A stretch of DNA of 64,000 bases from Alopecurus myosuroides (taxonomy: Eukaryota; Streptophyta; Magnoliopsida; Poales; Poaceae), in NCBI GenBank assembly GCA_028641055.1, contig CM054057.1, positions 726,922,484 through 726,986,483 on the forward strand, read 5' to 3'. Numbering within the stretch: position 1 is the first letter of the stretch; each line of letters opens with the position of its first letter. Positions 12,302-24,252 of this stretch are shown here, in pieces. Position numbers and translations under genes: made by a program. The notes under the pieces are model-generated. The model saw nothing but the letters and a program-made list of their open reading frames with translations, was not told the origin of the DNA and did no database searches.

Positions 12302-12745
12302 TGTCGATTACTCATATCAACAAGACCCTCAGATGATCCGGTAGGGTTTCGATTAAGAGAACGAATAGGCGCTGGCGACAATCATCGGCTAATAGGGGGC
12401 ACGATTTTACCCAGGTTCGGGGCCCTCATACAGGTAAACCCTTACTCCTGCTCTTGAGATCAGTATTATCAGTAGATCGATTACAAAGGTGGGTGCGCAA
12501 GCCGAGAGATTGATCTCGAGCTTATGGTTATGGTGGTGAAAAGTAGATTGGATCCCCCCTCGGTGGTTCTCCTAGACTTTTATAGATGGCTAGGTCTCAA
12601 ACCGTGTCCGGAGGGGTTACAAACCCTAGTTCTAGGTCGGTAGAACTAGGATGGGCCTGTATTGGGCCTTCTAGAACGTCGGGACATCGCCTTGGCTTGG
12701 GCATTGGTCCTGGTAGGCTCACCTGATAGGTCCAGGAGTCATCCC
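12302..12745 (-). repeat. 5' LTR of the interrupted gypsy element
   Basis: On the minus strand this ends in ...TAATCGACA followed by AGTGGCGCCATCTGTGGG, the usual LTR/primer-site junction. The outer (right) boundary is estimated near 12745, where GGACTCCTGGACC-like promoter-proximal sequence ends. The partner LTR is outside the window, so this edge is uncertain by some tens of bases. Confidence 0.6.
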
Positions 12746-14280
12746 CACCTCAGATGGGGAGAATAAAACGAATTTTAAGCTAGAGTGGTGAAGTAGCCAA
12801 ATGGACTTGTGACCTAGCAAGCAACATTGTTAAGCTTGACCATACCGAAAAATATGGCATATGGAAGATCTGCTACAATCGACTAGATTGAGCTGCAGGA
12901 AAAACAACTCATGCTCATACTTTCATCAGTTCACTCGAAGAAGGAAATGAAACCCAGGTACCATAGATCTATATTAGAAGTTTCTGAAACTGCAGTCCAT
13001 TTATTTATTCTTACACTTCTATCATGTTTGTTTGATTAAATTTTTTTACTATTAAATGATAGTTGGTTGTTTGTTGGCAAGTCAAGTCTCCCAGTCCTCG
13101 ACTATCTAGCCGAAATAGGCCGAAGCCCCGCTATGTTAATATAGCAACCACCCGATACAACAGTTTTGCTACAACACCAGCTGAGGCGATAGCCAACACA
13201 AACCAAAGAAGAAAACAGAAGGAGTCAGAAGCGGATCGACGAAACGATAAGGACCCGCAACCGCTGCACCCACCTACAAACTACCACCACGCTCCTAGCA
13301 CCAGGACATCAAGTACCAAGCAACACCTTCAAGAAGGAGAGCCGCGCCGCTGCCCGTACCAGCACACTGGTCCTAGGGTTTCCCCCGGCACATTGGGGCG
13401 GCGGATGCAGAGTAACCACGACGCCCTTCAGGAAGGGAGGATGCCACCCAAAGGTGGCACCGTGCCGGTGTCGGCACTCAGACAAGGATTTCTTTCGAAC
13501 ACACCCTCGCCACACCCCGAACAATCCGTCTCCTAGGAGCCCCGCAAGGGCGAGCCTCACAACCACCATACCAACCGTCCACTAGCATGCACCACCACGG
13601 TTACGAGGCCACCATCGTTGTCTCCCTGAGGTAGACGCCACGAAGTCTGCAAGACAGAAACAAGGAGAGGCCACCGGGGAGAGCAGAACCAAGGTATTGC
13701 GGGAGGGAACTACCGCCACCGTCGGAGACGGTAGTCAGGCGGACATGGACACAAGGAACACCGGTCCCCGTCAGGTCCGGCCAGGCCCATCGGGGTTGTA
13801 AAGACCCTAGAGGGACACACCAGACCTAAACGGGGTCCAGCCGGGTCCGATCCGGACCCGTAAAGCCCATAGCCGCGCTGCAACAGGCAGGACGCCGACG
13901 TTGCCTCCCCTTACATCCTCACCCTCGCCTCCACCTGCAAATCACACAATAGACCATACCGCCCTGGCCTGACCCAGATGGGCCCAGATCTTGACCACCA
14001 AGGCAGCCACCGCTGCTTCATGTCAGCGCCAGAACCATCGTCGCTTTGCCGGTCCTCGAGCACCGCCACCGTCACGCCACCTCCTAGCCGGAGCTAGGCC
14101 GCCGCCACCTCGAGGAGCGCCGCCCACCATGAGGGCCAGCCCCGTCGGGCCCTCAAGGAGAGGGGGAGTAGAAGACCCACCGCCGACAGCCCCGCGCGGG
14201 ACAAGCCCGGTGGCCCTAGCCGGCGACGGCGAGGAAGGGATCAGGAAAAACGACGTCGCGCCGCCCACGGGGGGGAGGGG
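12746..14280. other. GC-rich noncoding DNA ending in a purine tract
   Basis: The first 300 bases are AT-rich and anonymous. From about 13,070 the sequence becomes GC-rich with short random open frames on both strands and no recognisable domain. It ends in a G-rich tract (GGGGGGGAGGGG at about 14,268-14,279) directly before an LTR, so at least the right part is probably the 3' internal region of a gypsy element. Confidence 0.5.
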
Positions 14281-15775
14281 TCATACGTCCATTTTGCATC
14301 ACTATTTTATATTGTTATTTTCTGTTATTCATCGATATATTTCATGTTATGATGGATCACTTATGTTATTTTATCTTATTTTTCATGTTTTACAATTTTT
14401 GGAAAATAAACAACGGGACCAGAAATCTGATGGAAAAAGCACCATCGAGATACCCTATTTCAGAAGATCAGAAGAAGAGGGAGGGGGATAACGGAGGATT
14501 CTTAGAAGTTCCGAGGAGGAAGTCAGCAAAAAGGGCACCCGGAGGGGTGCCACCTGGGGACCACACCACCAGGCGGCGTGCCCCCCCCTCTGGCCGCGCC
14601 TGGGGGTGGTTTGCCCCCCTGGCCCACTCCTGGGTTCCCCCTTTCGCGTACTTGACCCCTAGGGAACCCTAAGCCCTAGTACATCATCGAAGAATTATTC
14701 CGCCACCGCCTTGGGGCGGAAAAAAACAGAGAGAGAAAAGCTCTCCGGCAGGGAGAAATCTGCTGGTGAATTCCTCCCCGGAGAGGGAAAATCATCGTCG
14801 GCGTCACCGTCATCGCTCCGGGCATGATCAAGATCGTCATCGTCATCATCATCACCACCAGCACCATCACCCTCATCATCCACCTTCATCCCGCTGTAAC
14901 AATTAGGGGTCTTTATCGTTACTCTTCACTAGATCTATCTTCTGGTGTGGATTACTTGTTAGTAGTTTATGCTTGTGAGATTTATCGGTGTTTACACTTT
15001 ATGACCAGATTGTTATTACCCATTATATAACCTCTAATTATGATCCATATGATGTCTTGTGAGTAGTTCGTCTAGTTCTTGAGGACATGGGAGAAATCAT
15101 GATGTTAGTAGTTGAATTATGTTGAAGTAATATCTCGTGTTCGGTATTGAAGTTGTGGTGCTATTCTTCTAGTGGTGTCATATGAACGTCGACTACATGA
15201 TACTTCACCTTTATGGGCCTAGGTGGATGCATTGTGTATTTGACTACTAATTGTGGGGTTGCCAGAGTGACAGAAACCTAAACCCTCCTTAGGAAACCAA
15301 TGCACGAGGCAGTGTAGGATCCCGGAGTTTTAAGGTTGTGGTTAGATTTATCTTAATTACATTCTTGTATTCGTGGATAGTTACGAGGGGTATAATCACA
15401 AGTAGGTATTAGTCCTAGTTGGGCGGTGCATTAGCATAGGTTTACCCACACAACACTTCACGAACCAATAAATATTAATCAACTGTAATGAAGCGAAAGC
15501 ACTCAACAAAATTCCCACGTGTCCTCGAGAACGTTTGGTAATCATAAATAGAACAATCGGCTTGTCCTTTGCTCTCATAAGGATTAGGCCACTCGCTGCA
15601 ATATTATTTACTGTCTTTTATTTACTCGCACTTTATTTATCTGCTATATCAAAAACCACCAAAAACCCGTTTGCTAGTGTTTATAGTGAATCCTCTATCC
15701 AACCTGCTTGTCAACACCTTCTGCACCTCGTTGTGTTCAACACTCTTATTTATCGAAAATACTACGATACACCCC
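14281..15775 (+). repeat. Gypsy LTR (3'), cut at its right end
   Basis: The start TCATACGTCCATTTTGCATC is a one-base variant of the TGATACGTCC opening common to Triticeae gypsy LTRs, and it follows a polypurine tract. It includes a (TCATCA)-type microsatellite at about 14,825-14,885. Sequence stops at 15,775, where another LTR begins, before any recognisable LTR terminus. Confidence 0.65.
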
Positions 15776-16802
15776 TGATGTCTATGCACAATTCTATTCT
15801 TGTAGACAGTGTTGGGCCTCCAAGTGCAGAGGTTTGTAGAACAACAACAAGTTTCCCTTAAGTGGATTACCCAAGGTTTATCGACCTCAGGGAGGTAGAG
15901 GTAAAAGATATCCCTCTCAAGCAAACCTGCAATTAAGATACAAGAAGTTGCTTGTGTCCCCAACACACCTAATATACTTGTCAGGTATATAGGTGCACTA
16001 GTTCGGCGAAGAGATAGTGAAATCCGAGTAATATGGATGGTTATAAGTAATAATAGCAATCTGAAATAAATATGGCAGCAAACAAACATGTAGCAGAACA
16101 GGCGGAAAACGGTGTCTCAATGCTTGGAAATAAGGCATAGGGATCCTAGTTTCACTAGTGGACACTCTCAACAATGAAAACATAATTGAATGGATAAATA
16201 TCATTTCTTCACTATGCTACTCCGAACCACTCTCCGGTCGAATAACAAACACCAATTATTGCGTAGGGATGTAACAACACTCCTCAAGTCTATATTCCCT
16301 CTCTAGGGCACCCCACGCTATCGCTATGAGCGCCCTAAATTAGTACTAAACAAACGCCACAATTTCATAGGTTCATCTTCCAACACAAGATACAATTATC
16401 ATGCTAAACCACACGGTGCACACACTATCACCTTTACACCGCGATCAAAGTGTTTATGGAGATAACAAAACCACTTGAGTAGCATAACAGATGAATATCA
16501 CATCTACATATTCAACTAGATTACAAAGCTCATGATCACATAAAGATCACACCATGGGAGAGAGAGATGAACCACATAGCTACTGGTAGAGGCCTCTGCC
16601 CCGGGGGAGAACTACTCCCTCCTCAACATAGGAGACATGAACGGAGATGGAGATGGCCGTGGAGTCGATGGAGATGGCTTCCGGGGGCACTTCCCCGTCC
16701 CGGCAGGGTGCCAGAACGGAGATATGTCCCCCGAAACTTGTCGACGGCGGCGGCGGAGCTACAGCTGTATTTTGCGGAAAAGGTCGATTCTCTTAGGGTT
16801 TT
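15776..16802 (-). repeat. Truncated LTR of the same family as 2407-10874
   Basis: It starts TGATGTCTATGCAC and follows the LTRs at 2407 and 9459 base for base with scattered changes. It is lost at 16,802 in the TTTTAGGGTTT segment, about two-thirds through. The missing part does not reappear in the window. The break coincides with the start of a new LTR at 16,803. Confidence 0.8.
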
Positions 16803-19800
16803 TGTAACATCCCAACTTTGTGAATAAAGTGGTGTGGTGTGTTGTTGGAATCTCATACATGCATGAAACAAAAAAAAATTAATCATGTTTGAACCAATTT
16901 AAATTGTGAATTTAAATGGAATTGAGAAAAATACCACAAATGTTACTTAATGTGGGTTTCAAAATTTTGCACTAAAAAATATTTCAATTTCACCAAACAA
17001 AAATATGGTGTGGTTGGAAATTTGATAAGGTTTTCAAATCTTATTTTTGCCAATTTTTCGGTTTGCAAAACGGCCCTCAAAAAAATGCTTTATGTCATGT
17101 TTTCAAAGAGAAAATGACCTTGTTGCATTTTCCTTAAAACTTTAGGGGGGTTTCCGAAAATGTTTTATTTCCCTTTCTTCATCTCCTGCCATAAGGATGG
17201 AAGCCGCCGCCGCCGACCTTGCCACGTCCTGCTGCTTCCCCCGCTCGGATAAGGCCACGCAAAGGGAGACGTCGTGACCCTCCTGTCTCTCAAACGCCCT
17301 CGCACCCTACCCCTTGCCCTCTATACCTCACAGCGAGCACCAAACCCTAGCCCCAAACCCTACCGGCGGACGCCGCAAATCGCCGCCGTTCTGCGCAACC
17401 CCGAGCCCCGCCGTGACCACAACTGGCAGCGCCGTCTCCTCCTGGTCCTCCTCGAGCTCGCGCAGCCGCAGGGAGCTCCGGGAGAGCTCCAATTCACTCC
17501 GGTCCTCGCGCTGTCGTCCACTCCGGTGTGCTCGTGGTAACCTTCTAAGCACGTATGCTCTCCGCTCTCTCCCTAGCCCTCTGGTTCACCCCCGCGTAGA
17601 AGACCGCCGTCGTCCGCCGCGGTTGTGCTCGCCGGCGCAACTCCGGTGACGGAAAAATGGCGGCGCCGCCACCCTTTTGCTCACCATCGTCTGCGCTAAG
17701 TCGTTGTGCTCTCGTATGCGAGAATCGCGCGCCCGATCAAGCGATTGATCGGAGGCAGAGCTGTTGCGAGCTCTTCTGACGCCAGTATGACGTCAGCATG
17801 ATGTCACATGGGTCCGAGCTGTCAGCCTATTCTATTATTTCTTTTAAATGAATTTAAATTGACACGTGGGCCCCACCCCCTTTAATAATTACAGAAAATG
17901 GTTTAATTTTGTAAATTCAATACCTTCTAATTGGCATTTCAGAAAAATAAAAGAAAAATATGGGATTGATCTGAAAATAAAATCTATCCAAGTATGTAAT
18001 TTTCATACATGTTTGACAACCTTTATTTTTGGACATTATTTTAATATTGTTTAATACATTTAAAATAGAGAAAATAAGATTTTATTTAAGAAAATTAGAA
18101 AAATACAAGTTATATACCAAAATGCTCAAAATGACAAATGCAATCCATTTATGATATTTTCAAACCCATTTGAGAAATTAAAATTTAGACACACTTTCAT
18201 AATCGCCCGAAACACCCTCCGGGGTCTATGTCGGGATAATTTCAGTAAAAATGCTTAATTTACATACGAACCCTAGCAACCCATTGAACCTGTCTAGGGA
18301 TTTATTTTAGTGCATTAACTTGCTCATGCATACATGTTGTGCATTGTATTGATGCCATATGTTGATTGTTGTTCTTCTTGTTTCGGTGTTTGTTCCCCCT
18401 CGGTAGAACGTGACTCCAAAGAGAAGGCCAGCAGTTCCATCGGCGAATACTTGATCCTAACCGACAAATCAAGCACTTATTCCTGAAGTCTTTATCTGGT
18501 TTTCTTAACCAAGGCAAGCATAACCTCTTATCTGCTCATATATGGTTTCAAAGTGTTTTGAATCTCGTACTTTGCATTCGGTTCCAAACTATTTGATGTC
18601 AGTAGATAGAGTTCTCCTATATACTGCATAGCCTACATATCCTGATCCACTGCTCCTAGCAGCTATAGGTTTGTTTGTGCGCGCTTCGCTAAACCCTGTG
18701 AGTCTTGCTTAGCCATGCCTAGTTGTGAGCTGATCCATTTGGTTGGTGAATCTGGTCAGTGCGTGAATCTACTATGTCAGGTGGTTATGGTTTGAATTAT
18801 CTTTGATAACTTGACTAATCACGACATGATGTGAGGCCACAATGGGTTGTGGCATTTTTTCCTGTTCATGCCCCTAGGAGCGAGTTCTCGCCTTCGATCC
18901 AAGACTGAGCGTACAGCCACACGTGGGCCGATGAACCCCGCCCGGCTAACTAACTTGTTTAACCTTATCCATGAGCCACATAGTTTGAACTTTCTATCTG
19001 CGTGTGAGTCGGAAAATGTTTTGGAGAAAATTAGGTCGTGATCGGGACAAGTGATGGACGTACACGGATCTTGATCCCGACTCATAGAACAGGTGCCGTC
19101 AGAAGGTGGCCAAATCCGTATTGCCGGGGTAGCCCTGTTTGGGTTGACTCATGGATTTGGTTTGATAAGGTAAAGGCCGTGAATCGACCACCCTCTACCG
19201 GCACTTCTCGGGCTAGTGCTAACCTAGTGGCACTAAGAGTCGGTTGGTACGTGTGGGTAAAGTTGTACACCCCTACAGGGTTAAAGCTTTTCGAAAAGTC
19301 ATGTCTCGGTTAAAGACGACTTGGTGACGGATTCTGTGACCATAGATAACTTGGACGGAATGACTAAAACTTGTTGATAACGAATGAAGGATGCCTCCTC
19401 GGAGATGACGAGAGGGGTTACCTTGTAGCATGAGGTACCGGAACAACTTGAGGTGGTGATCTTTGAAGCACGAGGTGCTGATATGATTTGGTGGATTAAA
19501 AGATGATGTTTTCAGTAGTTGAGTAGCTTTCTCATTTGTTTTCAAAATACTCCATGAGACGTGTTATTCCTTCCTCAACTTGGAAAACAAAGATGGCTTT
19601 ATGCAAAATAACCTTCATAACTCTTTTTGAAAGAAGCAGATATATAATAGGTTAACTAAGTCTTGTTGAGTACCTCCCGTACTCAGGTTTGCTTAATTTC
19701 GGTTCAGGTGAAGATCTCACATCGGTGGTGATTCAACGTGCACATCGATGAGTAGTTTAGGGTTCCCAGGTAGCAGCCTGGAATCTATGGGCTGGGACGT

Positions 19801-20391
19801 CGCCTTATGTTGCGGCCTCTTAGGCCTTTTTGGTTCTTGTTGTTTAGCAACATACCTTGCCTTCCGTTGTCTAATGTAATGTTGGGTCGTGTGACCTCTG
19901 TTTGTAAAGCTATACTCTAGTAACACCTGTTCAATACAGATTCCAAGTCTAGAGTGCTGTTTGATCGATTGTTGGATTTCGAGCTCATTGTTATACAGTT
20001 TTGGCTATGCATGCATAGTTGTCGCAGTCGAGGGGTTGTGGAGCCGATGATCCATTTTCGAGCACGCCTGCTATGTGATTCGGCCTGGGGCTTGGTAACC
20101 CCAATAACCCTCGATTGTTGTTGCACTTACTGGAAACATAGCATCTCTGTATAGCTTTGGTCCCGTTCCTTCAGTTTCATACGATTCGTGGACACTTTGA
20201 TATGCATAGTTGGTTATGACTAGCATGGATACAAGGAGTAGTAGTACCATGGTGATCCGGCCTACGTGCCGATGAATCCGGTATGCCTGCCGTTGTTTGT
20301 TGCGGCCGGGGCTGGTAACCCTGAAGCTCTTGTGGGTCCATGACTAGGAGCGCATAACAGTATATATACCTTTGGGTCCGGGGTCGTGACA
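16803..20391 (+). repeat. 3.6-kb LTR of a large-LTR gypsy-type element
   Basis: It begins TGTAACATCCCAAC and ends GGTCGTGACA, followed after a few bases by TGGTATCAGAGC. It has no ORF with recognisable domains; a GC-rich block at 17,180-17,800 is leader-like. LTR length of about 3.59 kb with noncoding content resembles LARD-type elements. A partner LTR is not in the window, so length rests on the termini and primer site. Confidence 0.65.
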
Positions 20392-20396
20392 AGTCA

Positions 20397-20408
20397 TGGT
20401 ATCAGAGC
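20397..20408 (+). other. Primer-binding site (initiator Met tRNA type)
   Basis: TGGTATCAGAGC matches the complement of the 3' end of plant initiator methionine tRNA and lies six bases after the LTR terminus at 20,391. It fixes the LTR end and the plus orientation. Confidence 0.85.
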
Positions 20409-21930
20409 AGGACTGCCTGTAGGAAAACTTTACTGCTTAGTCGATGTTGAGTCTAGAGTTTGTGAAAACTATTTCGAAACACCAAATGGATTGTGAAAAC
20501 CTTCTCGGGATTCTTTTTACTCCTTATCTGGTATCGCTCTAACTCTGGGTCACCTTACCTGTTTTGATTTGAAAAGGTTCTATTCATTCCAAACCTAGGT
20601 GCCTCCTTTCGCAAGGACGTCTTTTACCTAAGTTGACCTAGTGTTGAGTTTCTAGAGTCGCGTGTGTTCCATACTCCGTTATCTCTTAAACTGGGAGATT
20701 TCCCTTCCATCCATGATCTCTCAAGGTTGCATGGATTCCACATTCTTGCATGTTCCAAAGTCTCAAATCCTGAACCTCGACATCTTCTTTTCATCTCGAA
20801 TGTATCTTTTGTCCTTTGCTCGAATTATTCCGGAGCTAAGTTTGTCTTTTTGGAAAGATACTTCATGATTGCTATTCGTAGTGTCCTTCAAGGCACTAAG
20901 ATAGTAGTTATTCCTTTTTTTGGGTTTTAACCGTCAGACTTGAACCGAAGGTCTCGGAATGTGCTGAATTGCGGTGGCTTGAATCATGTGGTTTTATAAG
21001 CATGTGATGCTCATTCTACCAGTATAGGATGCTGACCTTTAACCCAAGTTCTGTTTCTTCGGATCCTGAAGGAATCTTTTCCACCTCAGGGTGGCTAGGC
21101 AATTCCAACTCTCATAGCCATAGATGTTCGTTTGGAACAAAAATGGGTCACAACAAGAGTGATCATTATGGCCTCCACATCTTTCTTCTTGATCCAGCTT
21201 TATTTCTCTTCTTGGCATGGGTTCTACACATGAGTATTACCTTGTGCATTCGACGTGATCTATGGATTCTCCAGAAAACGTGCTTACTCTTTAGTTGCTT
21301 TCCGAACTTTTTCCATTGCTCGGAAACCAAGTTTCTCATGGGTGTTCGATATTCCAATGCATCTGCTCTTGTGTTCCGTTAGGACATTCCACCTTGGAAT
21401 GTCAGGAGAAATAAACTCAAATACCTCGTTCATCTCTAGGACCAGGTCAAAGTTTTGTATTCGCAGAATTAAGAGGGTCCATTAGCTTTTGTTTTGTTCT
21501 ACCTTCGAGTATCACACTCCTATATATGAAAGGTTGTGTTGAGTTTCATGGCCTTATTGATGAATTGATGCTCCTACACATCTTCACTCACCATCTCTAC
21601 AAGATTGAATACTCGAGAATGTCGTTCGTGCATTGATGTGTATCAGATATTCTTAGCAATCCTTGTTGCTTTGAAAATCTAAGAAAACATCTGTATCCTT
21701 CTTAGCACCATTGGTCACCGGTCTCAACTTAAAGTTGACCGTGTTACCAAATCCATTCATTCTGGTGCACATTCTTGGTCAAAGAGTTAGGTTCGTACCA
21801 AATCTCTCAAGACCATATCGTTTTGCCTTAAAAGGCAAGACCCCTTTCGAACTCCAAGATATACCTCTAGGTTGTGGTATTATTGTTTTATTTCTAGAAA
21901 TATCACAGGTTTGTCACCTGACCCTAACGT
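20409..21930 (+). other. Noncoding internal part of the large-LTR element
   Basis: No gag or pol motif appears in any frame, only short random ORFs. The sequence changes character (GC-rich) after about 21,940, so the element is probably truncated there; no polypurine tract or second LTR follows. Confidence 0.55.
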
Positions 21931-22356
21931 CTAAATAAAGGGGTAAATACCGGCCGTCACCGACGCTGTTGTACAACGGAGTTGCTCCACCACTTCATCC
22001 TCTTCCAGATCCCCGCCGCCTCGATGCGGATTCGCCACCCCACGCCCCCAATCAAGCCCGCCTACGGAACCCTTGCTGTGGGGTTCAGTTGGGTCACCGG
22101 CGCGATTCCACGCCGCCGCGCTCTCCGTTGCTTCCCCTCGTCCACGGAGGTCTTCTTGAGCTCCTGCTCACTCTCCTTCACGGGCCTGGCTCCCTCACGA
22201 GCCCAGCTCGACCTCGCCTCCGTTAACTACTGCGCGGTCGGAGCCCGGGAAGTCTGCGATCTAAGTCGCGGAGGATGCTGCCGCCGTTGAGGTCGTTTGT
22301 CGCCTCCCTTTCTACGTCGCGGAGATGATGTCACGGTCGCCGCCGCCTCTGCTGCT
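21931..22356. other. GC-rich flank of the Mutator-like element
   Basis: A GC-rich, exon-like stretch with overlapping short frames but no domain I recognise. It reads into the left copy of the 10-bp duplication, and its continuation begins at 29,793, where a TTCTGCAG/GTGCGCG context could be a splice site. It may be the first exon or leader of a broken host gene. Confidence 0.4.
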
Positions 22357-22366
22357 AGCTGTGTTG
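22357..22366. repeat. 10-bp target-site duplication of MULE (partner at 29783-29792)
   Basis: AGCTGTGTTG is present on both sides of the element without mismatch. Confidence 0.92.
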
Positions 22367-22474
22367 GGGCCAATAGCTCCTGTGCGACGGGTTTCAGTTG
22401 TATTGGAAGGAATGCGACGTTTTTCGATGAAATAGCCTACGTGCGACGGATTGGAAGAAGAAAATAGCTCACGG
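22367..22474 (+). repeat. Left terminal inverted repeat of MULE
   Basis: The 108-bp sequence from GGGCCAATAGCTCC to TAGCTCACGG is the reverse complement of 29,674-29,782 with a handful of mismatches. It contains repeated GTGCGACGG motifs about 70 bases apart. Confidence 0.93.
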
Positions 22475-22528
22475 CCAACATGGTTCTTAAGCGGAGCTGA
22501 TCGGTTAGCTGTTAGGGTTATGCGACGC

Positions 22529-22637
22529 TTGGACCCACAACTTATCCACCTCAGCAGCGTGGGACCCACCTCACGATTCAAAAACAGAGATGCGCCTGTG
22601 CCCCACAACTTATCCACCTCAGAAGCGCGGGACCCAC
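22529..22637. repeat. Two direct copies of an ~40-bp motif upstream of the GRF gene
   Basis: CCCACAACTTATCCACCTCAG followed by AAGCG or CAGCG and GGGACCCAC occurs at about 22,529-22,571 and 22,595-22,637, between the TIR and the GRF ATG. It is possibly a promoter-region duplication. Confidence 0.7.
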
Positions 22638-22737
22638 GACATGAATCTAAAACAGGCTGCGCCCGTGCCCGAGCTGGTGTCTGTGCCATTTCTTTCCCTT
22701 TCCCCATTCTTCCTCGTCTCCGGCGACGGCGCGCGGG

Positions 22738-23365
22738 ATGTCCAGCTCCACCACGCAGTCAAGATGGCCAGAGTACGGTGCAGTTCCGATGACAAGGTGC
22801 CCGGACTGCCCACGGCCAGAGGCTCTGAAGCGGAGGGTCAGTAAAACTGACGAGAATGGAAATATCGGGCGCCATTTTGTGTCCTGTTTGAGCATTCCCA
22901 TGATGGGACGGGATGGCAAGGTAAGATCTTAAAACTGAGATGAGGAGGAGAGAGATGATAGGAGTATTTGGCATTCCAATTCGCGTTTTTTTCTCCTCAG
23001 TTTTGGGATCTAGATTCAGTCTACTGTTACAGATGCTGAAAATGTTCGCACTTTGAGTGGATCGATCAGTACGTTGCTAGGCTTGAATTTGAGGGCCACA
23101 TTGAAGATCCAAATCTAGGTGGGTTTGCTCCCGATGTCAGCTCGGGCAGAGGAGGGCCGGCGGCGAGGATCACGCGCCCTATTGCTGGACTGCCCATGGA
23201 GGCCGAAGTAAACGAGGAATTGAAGAAGATCAGAAGTTTTTAAAGCAAATGGTGGATTTGCAGAAGCAAGCGAATCTCATGTCAGGAGCATTCATTCTTG
23301 TATCATTGCTCTGTTTTTTGTTTACCTCTTGTTCATCGTCGTTGGAATGGACTAGATTAATCTAG
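22738..23365 (+). pseudogene. GRF-type zinc-finger / C-terminal membrane protein, broken
   Basis: Exon 1 (22,738-22,920) starts at an ATG and encodes a CPDCPRPEALKRRVSKTDEN segment, then GRHFVSC, the first half of a GRF zinc finger. A consensus donor (AAG/GTAAG) follows. Exon 2 resumes after CTGTTACAG at 23,033 with the second half (CSHFEWIDQYVARLEFEG), a Gly-rich link, a short coiled-coil-like stretch (EVNEELKKI ... MVDLQKQANL) and a hydrophobic segment AFILVSLLCFLF near the stop at 23,363-23,365. GRF fingers bind nucleic acid; GRF plus one C-terminal membrane span is a common plant small-protein architecture. Damage: about two bases missing just after the acceptor and a frame change near 23,240, so no full protein is made from this copy. 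Confidence 0.75.
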
Positions 23366-23614
23366 ATTAGAGTTTGCTATGCAGAGGTAGCAATCTGTGC
23401 GCCGTGCTAGTTTCAGTGAAGTGTCTGTTAAATTTGAATATGCCCTTAGAGGTTGAAGTTCAGTTTCAGTGCAGTCACCAAAGTTCAGTTTCAGTAGAAA
23501 AACTTATTCGTTCTCATGCCGTAAGTAGTTGAAGAAGGCCGAAAGAGTGTAGTTGGCCCAACAATTAGGCCCAAAGAGAAAACAAACCCACCTGCCTATT
23601 TGACTTTTTTAATT

Positions 23615-23910
23615 TGTAAAAACAATTGTTTTACTTGTTTTGCATGTCTTGGGTTCGTATTCATTTTTGTAGGCCCAAATAATTGGATTCGTTTTCATTT
23701 TTGTATTATTTACTTCATAAATATTTTGTTACGAGTTGTATGCATTGTTCACCGAAATATTTTGTAAAAACAATTGTTTTACTTGTTTTGCATGTCTTGG
23801 GTTCGTTTTCATTTTTGTAGGCCCAACAAATTGGATTCGTTTTCATTTTTGTATTATTTACTTCATAAATATTTTGTTACGAGTTGCATGTATTGTTCAC
23901 CGAATATTTT
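23615..23910. repeat. Tandem duplication, period about 148 bp
   Basis: The block starting TGTAAAAACAATTGTTTTAC at 23,615 is repeated from 23,763 with few changes, and both copies contain TTGCATGTCTTGGGTTCGT and CATAAATATTTTGTTACGAG. Further fragments of the end (TTTTTGTTACGA, TTCACCGAA) continue to about 23,990. Confidence 0.85.
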
Positions 23911-24252
23911 TGTTACGAGTCTAGTCCATTCTAACACACTCGTTTTTGTTCACCGAATTTGAACTTATTCGCCGAATGTTTTTGTTACGACTCAAGTTGA
24001 ACTTATTCGTTAGAACGGACGCTCGCAGTAACACACTCTGATCACACAAGTAAAACGAGGGAGACAATTGGTAGCAAACGATATACTAGTAGCACGGTTA
24101 CATAATTAAACTCGAACGACACGGGCACGGGCCCAACTAAACATAGATTAAAAGAAAAAAAAAGAAAAAAAACGGTAGAAACTCGAACGACACGATCACG
24201 CCTAGATCACCGCCATGAGAGCACCATCGAGATGGAGGGGAGAGCATCGTCT

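Larger units (their letters stand above)
1..12745 (-). mobile_element. Degenerate Tat-like Ty3/gypsy retrotransposon, interrupted
   Basis: Read on the minus strand from right to left, the parts are an LTR (12302 to about 12745), a TGGCGCC primer-site motif next to it, a gag N-terminus, then (past a nested element) the gag capsid, zinc-knuckle region, protease and reverse transcriptase, running off the left edge of the window. Domain order and the TGGCGCC primer site fit the Tat/Athila side of Ty3/gypsy. The 3' LTR lies outside the window, so no duplication can be checked. Frameshifts and several nonsense codons make it non-functional. The element at 2407-10874 sits inside gag and is not part of it. 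Confidence 0.85.

Noticed and set aside
13063..13536. 157-codon plus-strand ORF in GC-rich DNA
   Set aside because: No domain, Pro/Arg/Thr-rich, and competing ORFs on both strands; typical of GC-rich noncoding repeat.
20397..20408. Possible tRNA-Met gene relic
   Set aside because: Only the 12-base 3' complement is present, which is a primer-binding site; no cloverleaf around it. The same applies to 43,176-43,185 and 55,393-55,405.
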